Of a stretch of DNA of 64,000 nt, positions 34,418-43,093 are shown one piece after another (position 1 is the first letter of the stretch; the number at the start of each line of letters is the position of its first letter). The notes beneath the pieces are model-generated. The model was given only the letters and a program-made list of their open reading frames with translations. It made no database searches and had not been told where the DNA came from. The position numbers and the translations under genes are program-made. The stretch comes from Verrucomicrobiota bacterium (GTDB lineage Bacteria; Verrucomicrobiota; Verrucomicrobiia; Opitutales; Opitutaceae), in the NCBI GenBank assembly GCA_023443455.1, contig JAEZUE010000047.1, positions 1-64,000 on the forward strand, written 5' to 3'.

Positions 34418-35203
34418 TCATCGCCGGCCGTATTCGACTTTCCAGAGAAAAAGGCCCTTCGCGGGCGCCGTCTCGACCAGATGGGTGCGAGGGCGTCCAT
34501 CGAGCAACGCCACGACTTGCTCCGGGCATACCTTGCCGATCCCGACTCCGACCAGTGCGCCGACCAGCGTGCGCACCATCTTGTACATGAAGCCGTCCGC
34601 CTCGGCCGTGATGCGGATCTTTTGCCCGCTCACCTTGAGATCGAGCCGCCGCAGGTCCCTCACCGTGTCCTCACGTTCAACACCGTTGAACGCGCTGAAC
34701 GCCCGGAAGTCATGCCGACCAACCAGCTGTTTCGCCGTCGCGCGCATGGCCTCCACATCCAGCGGGCGATCGCCGAGCGACCAGCAGAACGGATCGTCGA
34801 ACGGATCCGCGCGGCCCCGATGGAGAAAATACACATAGCGTTTTCCCGTCGCGGAGAACCGCGCGTGGAAATCCGGCTTCGCCCGACGCAGCGCCGTCAC
34901 CTGGATCGAGTCCGGCAACCCCGTCGCGAGCGCGCGCTCGAGCTTCTCCGCCCCGTGTTTCCAATCGGCATCGAAATGGAACACCTGCCCCCGGGCGTGC
35001 ACGCCCGAGTCGGTGCGTCCGCTGCCGTGGATACGAATCGGCCGCCCAAAGATCCGTTCCAGGCGCTTCTCGATATGATCCTGCACGGAGCGTCTACTCG
35101 GCTGCGCCTGCCAGCCCTCGAGGTCGGTGCCGACATAGGCGCAAAGGGCACGCCAACGCATCTCGGGCGCGGCTCCCTCGCCGGTCGGTCGCCGCGGACT
35201 CAT
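34418..35203 (-). CDS. truA: tRNA pseudouridine(38-40) synthase
   Basis: A 261-residue enzyme that makes pseudouridine in the anticodon arm of tRNAs. AYVGTDLEGWQAQP, the catalytic Asp in GSGRTDSGVHARGQVFHFD, RFSATGKRYVYFL, FRAFSAFN and FMYKMVRTLVGALVGVG are the family's landmarks. The ATG at 35203 overlaps the ruvX stop by 4 bases (ATGA), which supports this start over the internal ATG at 35161. Confidence 0.95.
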   Translation of the reverse strand: MSPRRPTGEGAAPEMRWRALCAYVGTDLEGWQAQPSRRSVQDHIEKRLERIFGRPIRIHGSGRTDSGVHARGQVFHFDADWKHGAEKLERALATGLPDSIQVTALRRAKPDFHARFSATGKRYVYFLHRGRADPFDDPFCWSLGDRPLDVEAMRATAKQLVGRHDFRAFSAFNGVEREDTVRDLRRLDLKVSGQKIRITAEADGFMYKMVRTLVGALVGVGIGKVCPEQVVALLDGRPRTHLVETAPAKGLFLWKVEYGRR

Positions 35204-35640
35204 AGGCCCTCCGGCATCTCCGGCAGCGGCGCGGGAAAACGCTGCGCCAGATAATCGCCGAGCAGGATCGCGGCGGCGCGCGAATCGACCAGCCCCGAGC
35301 TGCGGACCTGCCGGAGCTTTTTCTTCGGGATCGACTGCTCGGCCATGTGCGAGGTCAGCCGCTCGTCGGCGAGGTGCACCGGCAGACCGAAACGTTGCCG
35401 CAACTCCTCGGCGAAGGCCTGCGCCTTCTTGGCCGAAGGGCCGATGCTGCCGTCCATGTTGAACGGGCAGCCGACCACGATCTCGGTGATGCGCTGCGCC
35501 TGCACCAGCACGGCCAGGGCCGCCCAACGCGCCTCCGGCCCGGGCTGGGTCAACGCCGGCAAGGGCGAGGCGACGCCGATGTCGTCGCCGACGGCCAAAC
35601 CAATGCGTTTTTCGCCCGGGTCGATGCCGAGAAATCGCAT
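35200..35640 (-). CDS. ruvX: Putative Holliday junction resolvase / pre-16S rRNA nuclease YqgF
   Basis: A 146-residue RNase H-fold protein. MRFLGIDPGEKRIGLAVGDD carries the first catalytic Asp. VVGCPFNMDGSIGPSAKKAQ, HLADERLTSHMAEQ and VDSRAAAILLGDYL complete the family pattern. In E. coli YqgF processes the 5' end of 16S rRNA. It sits 17 bases after the guanylyltransferase gene and overlaps truA, so the three form one run. Confidence 0.93.
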   Translation of the reverse strand: MRFLGIDPGEKRIGLAVGDDIGVASPLPALTQPGPEARWAALAVLVQAQRITEIVVGCPFNMDGSIGPSAKKAQAFAEELRQRFGLPVHLADERLTSHMAEQSIPKKKLRQVRSSGLVDSRAAAILLGDYLAQRFPAPLPEMPEGL

Positions 35641-35657
35641 CTTCGGATACAAAGGCC

Positions 35658-36740
35658 TCAGAGGAAGCGTTTCAGCTCGGCCGCGGATTCGCAGCGTTTG
35701 AGCAGCGCCTTGATCTCCTGCGCCTTGTCTTTCGGGCAGACGAGGGTCGCATCGGCGGTGTGGACGACGATGAGGTCGTTCACGCCGAGCACCGCCACGA
35801 GGTGGTTCGCATCGGAGACGACGAGGTTGCCCGCAGCCTGTTCCACCACGGTGGCACCGCGCAGAACATTGCCCACCGAGTCGGCCGGGAAATGGCGGGT
35901 AACGGCCGGCCAAGCACCCACATCGTCCCAATCGAAGGATGCGGGGATCACGGCGACATTGCTCGCCTTCTCGATCAGCGCGAAGTCGACCGAGATCTTC
36001 TTGAGCGCCGGATAGATCTCGGCGAGCACCGCGTCGAGCGGCTGCCCGGAGGCGAGTTCGGAATCGAGCCGGCCCAGATCGGCCCAGAGGTCGGGCACGT
36101 GTTTCGCGAACGCCTCGGCGACCACGGGAACGCTCCAGAAGAACATGCCGGCGTTCCACAGGTACTCGCCCGTCGCGAGGTAATCCTGTGCCACCTCGAG
36201 CGTCGGCTTCTCCACAAAACGGGCCACGTCGTGCAGTCCGGCCACTCCAGCACGCGCCGCTCCACGGTGGATGTAACCAAAACCGGTTGCCGGCTCCGTC
36301 GGCTCGATACCGAGGGTGACGAGCAGCGGGTCCCGTTCGGCCGCCGCGAACGCCTTCTCCAGATCGGCCCGGAATGCGACACTGTCGTGGATCACGTGGT
36401 CGGCCGGCAACATGGCGAACGTCGCCTGCGGGTCGCGCCGGCGCACCAGCACCAGGGCCAGGCCCACGGCCGCGGCGGTGTCGCGGCCGACCGGCTCCGC
36501 CACGATGTTCTCCACCGGCAGCATCGGGCACAGCCCGCGGATCGCCGCCGCCTGCTGACTGTTGGTGATGATGATCACCCGCTCGGCCGGAACCATCGGC
36601 AGCAGGCGCTCGATCGTCTGCACCAGCAACGCCCGGTCGCCGACGATGGGCAGCAGGTGTTTGGGCATCGCGAGGCGGCTCTGCGGCCAGAAGCGCTCCC
36701 CGCGCCCCCCGGCCATGATCACAACATATCGGTTAGGCAT
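35658..36740 (-). CDS. manC: Mannose-1-phosphate guanylyltransferase
   Basis: A 360-residue nucleotidyltransferase that makes GDP-mannose from mannose-1-phosphate and GTP. The signature loop is IMAGGRGERFWPQSR (residues 8-22) with PKHLLPI next, then ENIVAEPVGRDTAAAVGLAL, MLPADHVI, ATGFGYIHRG, VEKPTLEVAQDYL and FDWDDVGAW. It lacks the C-terminal phosphomannose-isomerase domain of long ManC proteins. GDP-mannose would feed glycan or LPS synthesis. It is divergent from the moeB-like gene with 94 bases between. Confidence 0.92.
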   Translation of the reverse strand: MPNRYVVIMAGGRGERFWPQSRLAMPKHLLPIVGDRALLVQTIERLLPMVPAERVIIITNSQQAAAIRGLCPMLPVENIVAEPVGRDTAAAVGLALVLVRRRDPQATFAMLPADHVIHDSVAFRADLEKAFAAAERDPLLVTLGIEPTEPATGFGYIHRGAARAGVAGLHDVARFVEKPTLEVAQDYLATGEYLWNAGMFFWSVPVVAEAFAKHVPDLWADLGRLDSELASGQPLDAVLAEIYPALKKISVDFALIEKASNVAVIPASFDWDDVGAWPAVTRHFPADSVGNVLRGATVVEQAAGNLVVSDANHLVAVLGVNDLIVVHTADATLVCPKDKAQEIKALLKRCESAAELKRFL

Positions 36741-36834
36741 GCGCCCGAGGCTCCCGGGTCGGCGTTGAGGGTCAACGGCGAAGTGGCCGGCCCGACGTTG
36801 CCTTCCGACAACAACCTCCCATATCTCCGCCGCG

Positions 36835-38016
36835 ATGCCGCCCGCCGCCGAAATGCCCGACCTCTCGCCCGCCGAACTGGCACGCTATAGCCGCCATATT
36901 CTGTTGCCCGGCGTGGAACTCGACGGCCAACGCCGCCTCGCCGCCGCGAAGGTGCTCGTCGTCGGGGCCGGTGGACTCGGCAGCCCGGTGGCGCTCTACC
37001 TCGCGGCGGCCGGCATCGGCACGCTCGGCGTGGCGGATTTCGACCGCGTCGAGGCGCACAACCTCCAGCGGCAGATCCTGCACGACACGCCTTCGGTCGG
37101 CCTACCCAAGATCGATTCGGCGCTGGCGCGCCTGCGCGCGCTCAACCCGCACATCGACGTGGTCCCGCATGCCGACGGCGTGACGGCAACCAACGCCCTC
37201 GAACTCTTCTCCGCCTACGACGTGATCGTCGACGGCACCGACAACTTCCCCACCCGCTATCTCAACAACGATGCCGCGGTGCTCGCCGGCCGCCCTCTCG
37301 TCTATGGAAGCATTTTCCAGTTCGAAGGGCAGGTCTCGGTCTTCGATCCGCGCAAAGGCGCGCCGTGCTACCGCTGCCTATTTCCCGAACCGCCGCCCCC
37401 CGGCTCGGTGCCCAATTGCGGCGAGGCCGGGGTGCTCGGCGCGGTGTGCGGCACGATCGGGAGCCTACAGGCGCTCGAGGCCATCAAGCTCATCCTCGGC
37501 GTGGGCGAGCCGCTCCACGGCCGACTCGTCGTCTTCGACGCGCTCGCCCTCCGATTCCGCACGATCAACGTGCGGCGCGATCCCGCCTGCCCGATTTGCG
37601 GCACGGCCCCGACCATCCGCTCGCTGCGGCCCGAAGCGTATTCGTTCGGCTGCGCCACCCCTGCTGCCGCCGGGCCGGCCGCACCCGACACGGCCGAGGC
37701 GGCGCCCTTCGAGATCGCCCCCCGGGCCGCGCGCGAACGCCTGGACCGCGGCGCCGCCCTGCTCGATGTGCGCGAACCATACGAACACGCGATCTGCCGG
37801 ATCCCCGGGAGCCGCCTGCTGCCGATGCGCCAGGTTCCTTCGGTATTGAACGATTTGCCACGCGACCGCGACCTGCTCGTCCTCTGCCACCATGGAGCGC
37901 GCAGCGCCCGCGTCGTCGAGTTTCTCCGCGCCAACGCTTTCGACCGGGCGATCAATATCGCCGGTGGAATCGATGCCTGGGCGGAGGAAATCGACCCGAC
38001 GCTCCAACGCTATTGA
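36835..38016 (+). CDS. E1-like sulfur-carrier adenylyltransferase with C-terminal rhodanese (MoeB/ThiF/MoeZ-like)
   Basis: A 393-residue protein. The E1 domain (residues about 8-250) begins LARYSRHILLPG, has the nucleotide loop VVGAGGLGSPVALYLAAAG, DGTDNFPTRYL, and two CxxC zinc pairs (CYRC and CPIC). The rhodanese domain (about 290-393) has LLDVREPYEHAI and the active Cys in CHHGARSARVV. Such fusions activate and thiolate the C-terminus of ThiS, MoaD or CysO-type carriers for thiamine, molybdopterin or cysteine synthesis. No carrier gene is adjacent, so the pathway is open. Confidence 0.9.
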   Translation: MPPAAEMPDLSPAELARYSRHILLPGVELDGQRRLAAAKVLVVGAGGLGSPVALYLAAAGIGTLGVADFDRVEAHNLQRQILHDTPSVGLPKIDSALARLRALNPHIDVVPHADGVTATNALELFSAYDVIVDGTDNFPTRYLNNDAAVLAGRPLVYGSIFQFEGQVSVFDPRKGAPCYRCLFPEPPPPGSVPNCGEAGVLGAVCGTIGSLQALEAIKLILGVGEPLHGRLVVFDALALRFRTINVRRDPACPICGTAPTIRSLRPEAYSFGCATPAAAGPAAPDTAEAAPFEIAPRAARERLDRGAALLDVREPYEHAICRIPGSRLLPMRQVPSVLNDLPRDRDLLVLCHHGARSARVVEFLRANAFDRAINIAGGIDAWAEEIDPTLQRY

Positions 38017-38053
38017 ACCGTTCCCATCGCCCCCGCCGCCGCGCCGCCACAGA

Positions 38054-38977
38054 TTATTGGGGGCCGATGCGCAGCTCGGGATGCATCGAGGCGTGCTCCG
38101 AAGCATAATTCTGGAACGCCGCCTTGAGCTTCCAGACCAGCTGCAACTCGTCGACCGGGAACACGTGCTCGTCGACCGCGGCCACGGGCACGAGATCGTT
38201 GGTCGTCGACGCGAGGAAACAACTGTCGAAAAAGCGCAGATCCTCCGGGGCGACGTGCTCCTCGGCCACGGCGGCACCGATGCGCGGCGCAATATGCTCG
38301 AGCACCAACGCCCGGGTGATGCCGCCGAGCAGGCCGGCGGAGAGCGGCGGCGTGACCACCGCATTGCGCCGCACGAAGAACACATTGGCGACGGCGGCCT
38401 CGGTGATATTGCCGGCGAGATTCAACATCAGGACCTCGTCGGCACCGCGCGTCTTCGCCTCACGTAGACAGAGGAGGTTGTTGAGGTAGTTGCCGGTCTT
38501 CCACGCCGGATCGAGCGTCTCCTTCGGATTGCGCCGCAGCCCGCGCGCCACCGAGAGCCGCAGCCCGGCGCGCAAGACCTCGACCGGATGCGTCCGCAGG
38601 CGCTGGGCCAACACCACGTACGAGGGATTCTCGGCGAGCGCCATGTCGAGCCCGATCGCGCCCGCGCCTCGCGTGAACTGGGCGCGGATATAGACCGGCC
38701 CCACATGGCCGGTCGTGTCCACGAACGCGGAGGCGGTGCGCACCAGTTCCGCGGCCAGCTCCTCCCGGCCCAGCGGGAGCGCCAGTTCCAGCGAAGCCGC
38801 CGAGCGCCCCAGCCGCCGCCAATGCTCGTCGAAGGCGAAGATCGCGCCGTCGTAGGTCCGCCACACCTCGTAGACGCTGTCGCCATAGAGAAAGCCCCGG
38901 TCCAGCGGCGACAGGCCGGGCTCGCGCGCATCGTGGAGGCGGCCGTCCGTATTGGCCTGGATGAAGGGGCGATCCAT
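38054..38977 (-). CDS. PLP-dependent class IV aminotransferase (branched-chain / D-amino acid / ADC-lyase type)
   Basis: A 307-residue fold-type IV PLP enzyme. LDRGFLYGDSVYEVWRTYDG, the PLP Lys in DPAWKTGNYLNNLLCLREAK, EVLMLNLAGNITEAAVANVF and GLLGGITRALVLE are the family blocks. The sequence alone does not separate IlvE, Dat and PabC activities. The ATG at 38977 gives the standard N-terminus. It is convergent with the moeB-like gene. Confidence 0.88.
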   Translation of the reverse strand: MDRPFIQANTDGRLHDAREPGLSPLDRGFLYGDSVYEVWRTYDGAIFAFDEHWRRLGRSAASLELALPLGREELAAELVRTASAFVDTTGHVGPVYIRAQFTRGAGAIGLDMALAENPSYVVLAQRLRTHPVEVLRAGLRLSVARGLRRNPKETLDPAWKTGNYLNNLLCLREAKTRGADEVLMLNLAGNITEAAVANVFFVRRNAVVTPPLSAGLLGGITRALVLEHIAPRIGAAVAEEHVAPEDLRFFDSCFLASTTNDLVPVAAVDEHVFPVDELQLVWKLKAAFQNYASEHASMHPELRIGPQ

Positions 38978-39015
38978 GGGGTGCGCGAAGTCTCTGCATC
39001 CGGCCCTTGGGAACA

Positions 39016-39046
39016 ACAAAAAAGCCCCCGCCTCGCGGCGGGGGCT
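39016..39046 (-). terminator. Terminator of the histone-like gene
   Basis: On the minus strand a 10-bp stem AGCCCCCGCC/GGCGGGGGCT with a 4-base loop is followed by a T-run, 19 bases after the stop at 39065. Confidence 0.93.
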
Positions 39047-39064
39047 CGAAGGGGGAAATGCCGA

Positions 39065-39454
39065 CTATTTCTTCCCGACCAGACCGAGCTTCTTCTTGAT
39101 GTTGCCCACGCTCGGGAGCGAGACGCCAGTGATCTTCGCGATCTCCTTGCCGGTCTTGCCCGCCTCGGTGAGCGACTTCACCTCGGCCTCGATCTCGGGG
39201 GTGATCTTCACGCGGGCCTTGCGGCCGCCCTTGGTGGCCTTCGCCGCCTTCGCGACCTTGGCCGGCTTGGCGGCCTTGCCCGGCTTGCGGCCGGGCTTGG
39301 CGGCGACGGACTTGCGGAACGCCGCGATGAACTCCTCCGCCGAAGCGAAGCCGTATTGGGCCGGCAACTTGGCCAGCTGGGCGTGCATCTCGCGCTCGAG
39401 ATCCGCGATCCGGGTCTTATACTCTTCGATCTTTTTGATGGTGTCTTGGGCCAT
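39065..39454 (-). CDS. Histone H1/H-NS-like nucleoid protein
   Basis: A 129-residue protein. Residues 1-50 form a coiled coil (IKKIEEYKTRIADLEREMHA). Residues 50-85 are a Lys/Ala/Pro-rich tail with repeats of the form AKPAKVAKAAKA, as in histone H1. The last 45 residues look like a small helix-turn-helix (EAGKTGKEIAKITGVSLPSV). The order coiled coil, basic tail, DNA-binding end suggests an abundant DNA-organising protein. It is monocistronic with a strong terminator. No exact family is recognised. Confidence 0.75.
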   Translation of the reverse strand: MAQDTIKKIEEYKTRIADLEREMHAQLAKLPAQYGFASAEEFIAAFRKSVAAKPGRKPGKAAKPAKVAKAAKATKGGRKARVKITPEIEAEVKSLTEAGKTGKEIAKITGVSLPSVGNIKKKLGLVGKK

Positions 39455-39729
39455 GGTGTGGCCGCGAGTATCGGTGGTCTCGCGCGAATATCAAACCCTA
39501 TAGCGAGTTTATTCTCCATTTACTCAACACGCCCCCGAATTCCGCGCACGTCCCGCACCCGCCAATATGCGCGGCTCCGACACCGCGGCCGAACACGCTC
39601 CAACCTCACCGCAACCCGCCATCATCGCCCCCGCCATCCCCCAACGGCGCCGGCCGGCGCCAGTCGAATCCCGTCTTGACTCACCCCGCACCGGCCGGAA
39701 GCTCGCCCCCTTTCCATTTCTCCAACACC

Positions 39730-39831
39730 ATGAGCCAACAACACCGCCCCGTCGAAAAACGAGCCCGCCGCAAGGCCTACCTGAAGCGCAAGAAGGAAGC
39801 CGCGAAGCAGCAACGTCCGGCGAAGAAGTGA
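39730..39831 (+). CDS. Very small Lys/Arg-rich basic protein
   Basis: A 33-residue protein starting MSQQHRPVEKRARRKAYLKR and ending in QRPAKK. About 45% of residues are Lys or Arg. The coding status is supported by its own intrinsic terminator 5 bases after the stop and by the compact ATG-to-TGA frame. It may bind ribosomes or nucleic acid, but the function is unknown. The gene is too short for most callers. Confidence 0.65.
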   Translation: MSQQHRPVEKRARRKAYLKRKKEAAKQQRPAKK

Positions 39832-39836
39832 AGAAG

Positions 39837-39862
39837 CCGCGCCCTCGGGCGCGGTTTTCGTT
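39837..39862 (+). terminator. Terminator of the 33-residue protein gene
   Basis: The stem CCGCGCC/GGCGCGG with a short loop is followed by TTTTCGTTTT. Confidence 0.88.
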
Positions 39863-39952
39863 TTCCCCACCCTTGCTCCCGACGCGCCCCGCCCTACCCA
39901 TGGCGGCCGCGACCGAAGCCGTTTCCATCCGCCACCGTCCCCACTCCCGACG

Positions 39953-41365
39953 ATGATCACCGTCAGCATCATTTCGCTCGGCTGCGCCAAGAACTTGATC
40001 GATTCCGAGATCATGGTCGGCCACCTGATGGCCGCCGGCATGAGCGTGATTCCGGAGGCCGAGAAGGCCGACGCGGTCATCGTCAACACCTGCTCGTTCA
40101 TCACCTCCGCGAAGGAAGAGAGCATCCAGGCGATCCTCGAGACCAACGAACAGCGCGGCCTGCGCAAGAAGCGCCGCGACCAAAAGCTCATCGTCGCCGG
40201 CTGCATGGCCCAACGCTTCGCCAAGGAGCTGCCCGACGCGATGCCCGAGGTCGACGCCTTCATCGGCCTCGACCAGGTGACCAAGGTCGCGCCGTTGATC
40301 GAGCAGCTCTGCACCCACCAGCGCGAAAAGGGCGAGGCGCCGGTCACCGACGTCAGCCGCCGGTCGACCTTTATCCCCGATTTCAATACCCCGCGCTTCC
40401 GCCTCACGCCCCGGCATACGGCCTACGTGAAGATCGCGGAGGGCTGCAACCACCCCTGCACGTTCTGCATCATCCCGCAGATCCGCGGCCGCCACCGCAG
40501 CCGCACGATCGACTCGGTCGTGCGCGAAGTCCGCCAGCTCGTCGCCGACGGGGTGAAGGAGATCAACCTGATATCCCAGGACACCACCTATTTCGGCATG
40601 GACCGCTGGGCCGAGCACGCCGGCCCGCGCGCCAAGGTCGACTCCGCCCGCGGCGACTCCCTCTCGCTGCTGCTGCGCGAGCTCGACGCGATCGAGGGCG
40701 ATTTCTGGATCCGGCTGCTCTACACCCATCCCGCGCACTGGAGCGACGAGCTCATCCGCACCATCGCCGAATGCCCGAAGGTCGCGCGCTATATCGACAT
40801 CCCCCTCCAGCACATCTCCGACCACATGCTCGCCGAGATGAAGCGGGAGACCTCGTCGCAGCATATCCGCGATCTGGTGAAGGCCCTCCGCGCCGGCATC
40901 CCCGACATCACCCTGCGCACCACCTTCATCGTCGGCTTCCCCGGCGAGACCGCCGCCGACTTCGACGAGCTGCTCGGCTTCATCCGCGAGACCCGGTTCG
41001 AACGCCTCGGCGTCTTCCGCTACTCCCAGGAGGAGGGCACGAAGGCGGCGAAGCGCGAGGACCAGCTGTCCGAAAAGATCAAGGACAAGCGCTGGCACGC
41101 CGCCATGGCGCTCCAGCAGGAGATCGCCCGCGAGGTCGGCGCGGCCCGCGTGGGCGAAACGGTGCGCGTGCTCGTCGACTCGCCCGGCATCGCCCGGGCC
41201 ATGGGCGACGCACCCGACATCGACGGCCGTGTCTACGTTTCAAGGACAATCCCGACGGGCGAGTTCGCGGACGTGGAGATCACCGGCGTGCGCGACTACG
41301 ACCTGCTCGCGCTGCCCCAGGGTGAAAGCCCCATGCGCGCCGTCGCGCCGAAGGAAGCGCGCTGA
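39953..41365 (+). CDS. rimO: Ribosomal protein uS12 methylthiotransferase
   Basis: A 470-residue radical-SAM enzyme that adds a methylthio group to the conserved Asp of ribosomal protein S12. The N-terminal MTTase domain has SLGCAKNLIDSEIM, NTCSFI and GCMAQRF, with three cluster-binding Cys. The radical-SAM domain has the CxxxCxxC in GCNHPCTFCIIPQIRGRHRS. A TRAM domain closes the protein (VRVLVDSPG to VEITGVRDYDL). SLGCAKN and GRHRSR favour RimO over MiaB. Confidence 0.95.
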   Translation: MITVSIISLGCAKNLIDSEIMVGHLMAAGMSVIPEAEKADAVIVNTCSFITSAKEESIQAILETNEQRGLRKKRRDQKLIVAGCMAQRFAKELPDAMPEVDAFIGLDQVTKVAPLIEQLCTHQREKGEAPVTDVSRRSTFIPDFNTPRFRLTPRHTAYVKIAEGCNHPCTFCIIPQIRGRHRSRTIDSVVREVRQLVADGVKEINLISQDTTYFGMDRWAEHAGPRAKVDSARGDSLSLLLRELDAIEGDFWIRLLYTHPAHWSDELIRTIAECPKVARYIDIPLQHISDHMLAEMKRETSSQHIRDLVKALRAGIPDITLRTTFIVGFPGETAADFDELLGFIRETRFERLGVFRYSQEEGTKAAKREDQLSEKIKDKRWHAAMALQQEIAREVGAARVGETVRVLVDSPGIARAMGDAPDIDGRVYVSRTIPTGEFADVEITGVRDYDLLALPQGESPMRAVAPKEAR

Positions 41366-41383
41366 TTTTTCGGCGTCGGCCGA

Positions 41384-41412
41384 TTTACTTTTCGGGCCAT
41401 CGGGCCGATAAT
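41384..41412 (+). promoter_or_regulatory. Sigma-70-type promoter of the candidate RNA
   Basis: TTTACT (41384-41389) and GATAAT (41407-41412) are separated by exactly 17 bases. They match the -35 consensus at 4 of 6 and the -10 consensus at 5 of 6. Transcription would begin near 41419. Confidence 0.65.
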
Positions 41413-41418
41413 TCTCCT

Positions 41419-41634
41419 CGGGAGCAACCTCCCGGATTGCAGAAGACCTCGGCGACCAGCACTGGAAAGGAAACCCGAAAGCGGCTCCATACAAATACCT
41501 CAAAAAGAGGGCCACACCTATGGCTCCCGGAGATCACCGCCCGATCAAACTTCCAGCCTGCTCGCCACCGAGATTAGTTACCCCGAGAGACTCTCACCAG
41601 AAGGCCGCCCCGTCAGGGACGGCCTTCTTCCGTT
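41419..41634 (+). ncRNA. Candidate structured RNA, rod-like (6S-like?)
   Basis: About 215 bases between a good promoter and an intrinsic terminator (stem GAAGGCCG/CGGCCTTC, 41600-41627). No protein is encoded. Manual folding gives a long rod: CTCGGG with CCCGAG, then CTCGGCGA with TCGCC..CGAG, CTGGAAAG with CTTCCAG, GCGG with CCGC, CCATA with TATGG and CCTC with GAGG. The serial stems with bulges recall 6S RNA, but other RNAs cannot be excluded. The SRP RNA apical motif is absent. Confidence 0.55.
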
Positions 41635-41778
41635 TCACCCGGCACGGGCAGGAAATTTCGCAAAAAACCGATCTGGGGAGAGGGAGCGAAGACGACCGGG
41701 AGTTTTCCCTCATTTTTACGCGGCCGCCTAAATCACCACCGCACCGCACCGATACAACGGGCAACCAATTTCCCCTCC

Positions 41779-42087
41779 ATGCAACAAAGCATCGACATCG
41801 AACTCGACATGGCCCGGACCTGCTTCGGCGAGCTTACGCTCGAACAACGCAACCGGCTCCTCGCCTACTACGAATACCCGAGCGACGAAACGTGGGACGA
41901 TGTCTACAATCTCACGATCATGCCCTACGGCCACATCAACACCGTCTGGCAGGCCGTCTGCGCGATCGACCCCACCTTCCCGACCCGCGGCCCGTGCGTC
42001 GATGCCTTCGGGCAACGCCTCGAACCCTGGCCCCGAATCCCCTCCCCGGAACTCTTCCGGCAGGCGCTGATCTTCGCGACCCACTGA
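41779..42087 (+). CDS. Hypothetical 102-residue protein
   Basis: A soluble, acidic protein starting MQQSIDIELDMARTCFGELT with a Trp/Tyr-rich middle (YYEYPSDETWDDVYNL). There is no signal sequence or membrane helix. Codon use is like its neighbours and it ends just before a strong bidirectional terminator, so I judge it real. The family is not recognised. Confidence 0.75.
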   Translation: MQQSIDIELDMARTCFGELTLEQRNRLLAYYEYPSDETWDDVYNLTIMPYGHINTVWQAVCAIDPTFPTRGPCVDAFGQRLEPWPRIPSPELFRQALIFATH

Positions 42088-42116
42088 GACTTCCCATCCA
42101 CAACGCCATTCCGCCC

Positions 42117-42150
42117 AAGGCCGGAGCCTCGTGCTCCGGCCTTTTTCTTT
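42117..42150. terminator. Bidirectional terminator between the hypothetical gene and the exonuclease
   Basis: An 11-bp stem AAGGCCGGAGC/GCTCCGGCCTT is followed by TTTCTTTTT on the plus side; the two genes converge here. Confidence 0.9.
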
Positions 42151-42151
42151 T

Positions 42152-43033
42152 TCAAAACAGCTCCGGCTGCTCGTACCGCCGCCGCGCCTCCGCCGCCGCC
42201 GTGCGCATCTCGAAGGACTCAAGGAGGCGCACCAACTCGCCCACCGCAACCTGCTCCGGCGCAGCGACCGGACGCGGCAACGCGACGTTCAAGGTCGTCA
42301 GCTTCAGATTGCGCCGCAGATCGGCCGCCCGCTCCGCCACCGCAGCGCGGAACCGGTCGGGCTTCAGCTCGGCCGCCTGCGCGATGATGCCCTCGATGCT
42401 GCCATGGGCCGCCAACCATTTCGCCGCCGTCTTCGGCCCGACTCCGTCGAGCCCGGGGATGTTGTCGGCCGTGTCGCCGACCAGCGCCAGCAGGTCCGCG
42501 ATCTGCGAGGGCGGCACCCCGAACTTCTCCACCACGCCGGCCGCATCCATCGTGCGCCAGCCGGCCTTCGCATTGCCCGGCGGCGGCGGATTCAGAATCT
42601 TGATGCGCTCGCCCACGATCTGCGCGAAGTCCTTGTCCGCGCTCACGATGAGCGCGTCGTGCCCCTCGGCCGCCAACGCCACGGCCTGCGCGGCGAGCAG
42701 GTCGTCGCTTTCCACCCCGTCCTGCTCATGCCCGACAAAACCGAGCGCGCGCGTCAACGCCTTCAAGGGCTCGATCTGCTTGCGCAACGCGTCGGGCATC
42801 TCGGCTCGTTGCGCCTTGTACTCGGGGAGGAGCGCCAACCGGTCCTGGGCGCCGCCGAGGTCGAAAAACACCACGCAGGCCTGCGGCCGCTCCTGATCCC
42901 ACAACCGCCACAACGTCTTCACCCAACCGTGCAGGGCATTGGTCGGAAAGCCGTCGGCACGGGTCAGTTCCGGAACCGCATGAAATGCGCGGTAGGCGAG
43001 GTTGTAGCCATCGACGAGCAGCCATTTTGACAT
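42152..43033 (-). CDS. Stand-alone 5'-3' exonuclease (PolA N-domain/ExoIX type)
   Basis: A 293-residue flap-nuclease protein without a polymerase domain. LLVDGYNLAYRAFHA, VVFFDLGG, the acidic cluster in VESDDLLAAQAVALA and SADKDFAQIV, and the helix-hairpin-helix LVGDTADNIPGLDGVGPKTAAKWL are typical. It would remove RNA primers or flaps. It lies 60 bases after the secretin gene on the same strand and may be cotranscribed with the pilus operon. Confidence 0.9.
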   Translation of the reverse strand: MSKWLLVDGYNLAYRAFHAVPELTRADGFPTNALHGWVKTLWRLWDQERPQACVVFFDLGGAQDRLALLPEYKAQRAEMPDALRKQIEPLKALTRALGFVGHEQDGVESDDLLAAQAVALAAEGHDALIVSADKDFAQIVGERIKILNPPPPGNAKAGWRTMDAAGVVEKFGVPPSQIADLLALVGDTADNIPGLDGVGPKTAAKWLAAHGSIEGIIAQAAELKPDRFRAAVAERAADLRRNLKLTTLNVALPRPVAAPEQVAVGELVRLLESFEMRTAAAEARRRYEQPELF

Positions 43034-43093
43034 GCGGCGACTCTGCGCCCCGAACACCAAAAGAGAAGCTCCGCTTTTCCCGAAGTCCGCCGC

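Noticed and set aside
41410..41630. SRP 4.5S RNA or tmRNA
   Set aside because: The conserved SRP apical motif (GGAAGGAAGC-like) is absent, and there is no tRNA-like acceptor arm with a tag-coding frame.
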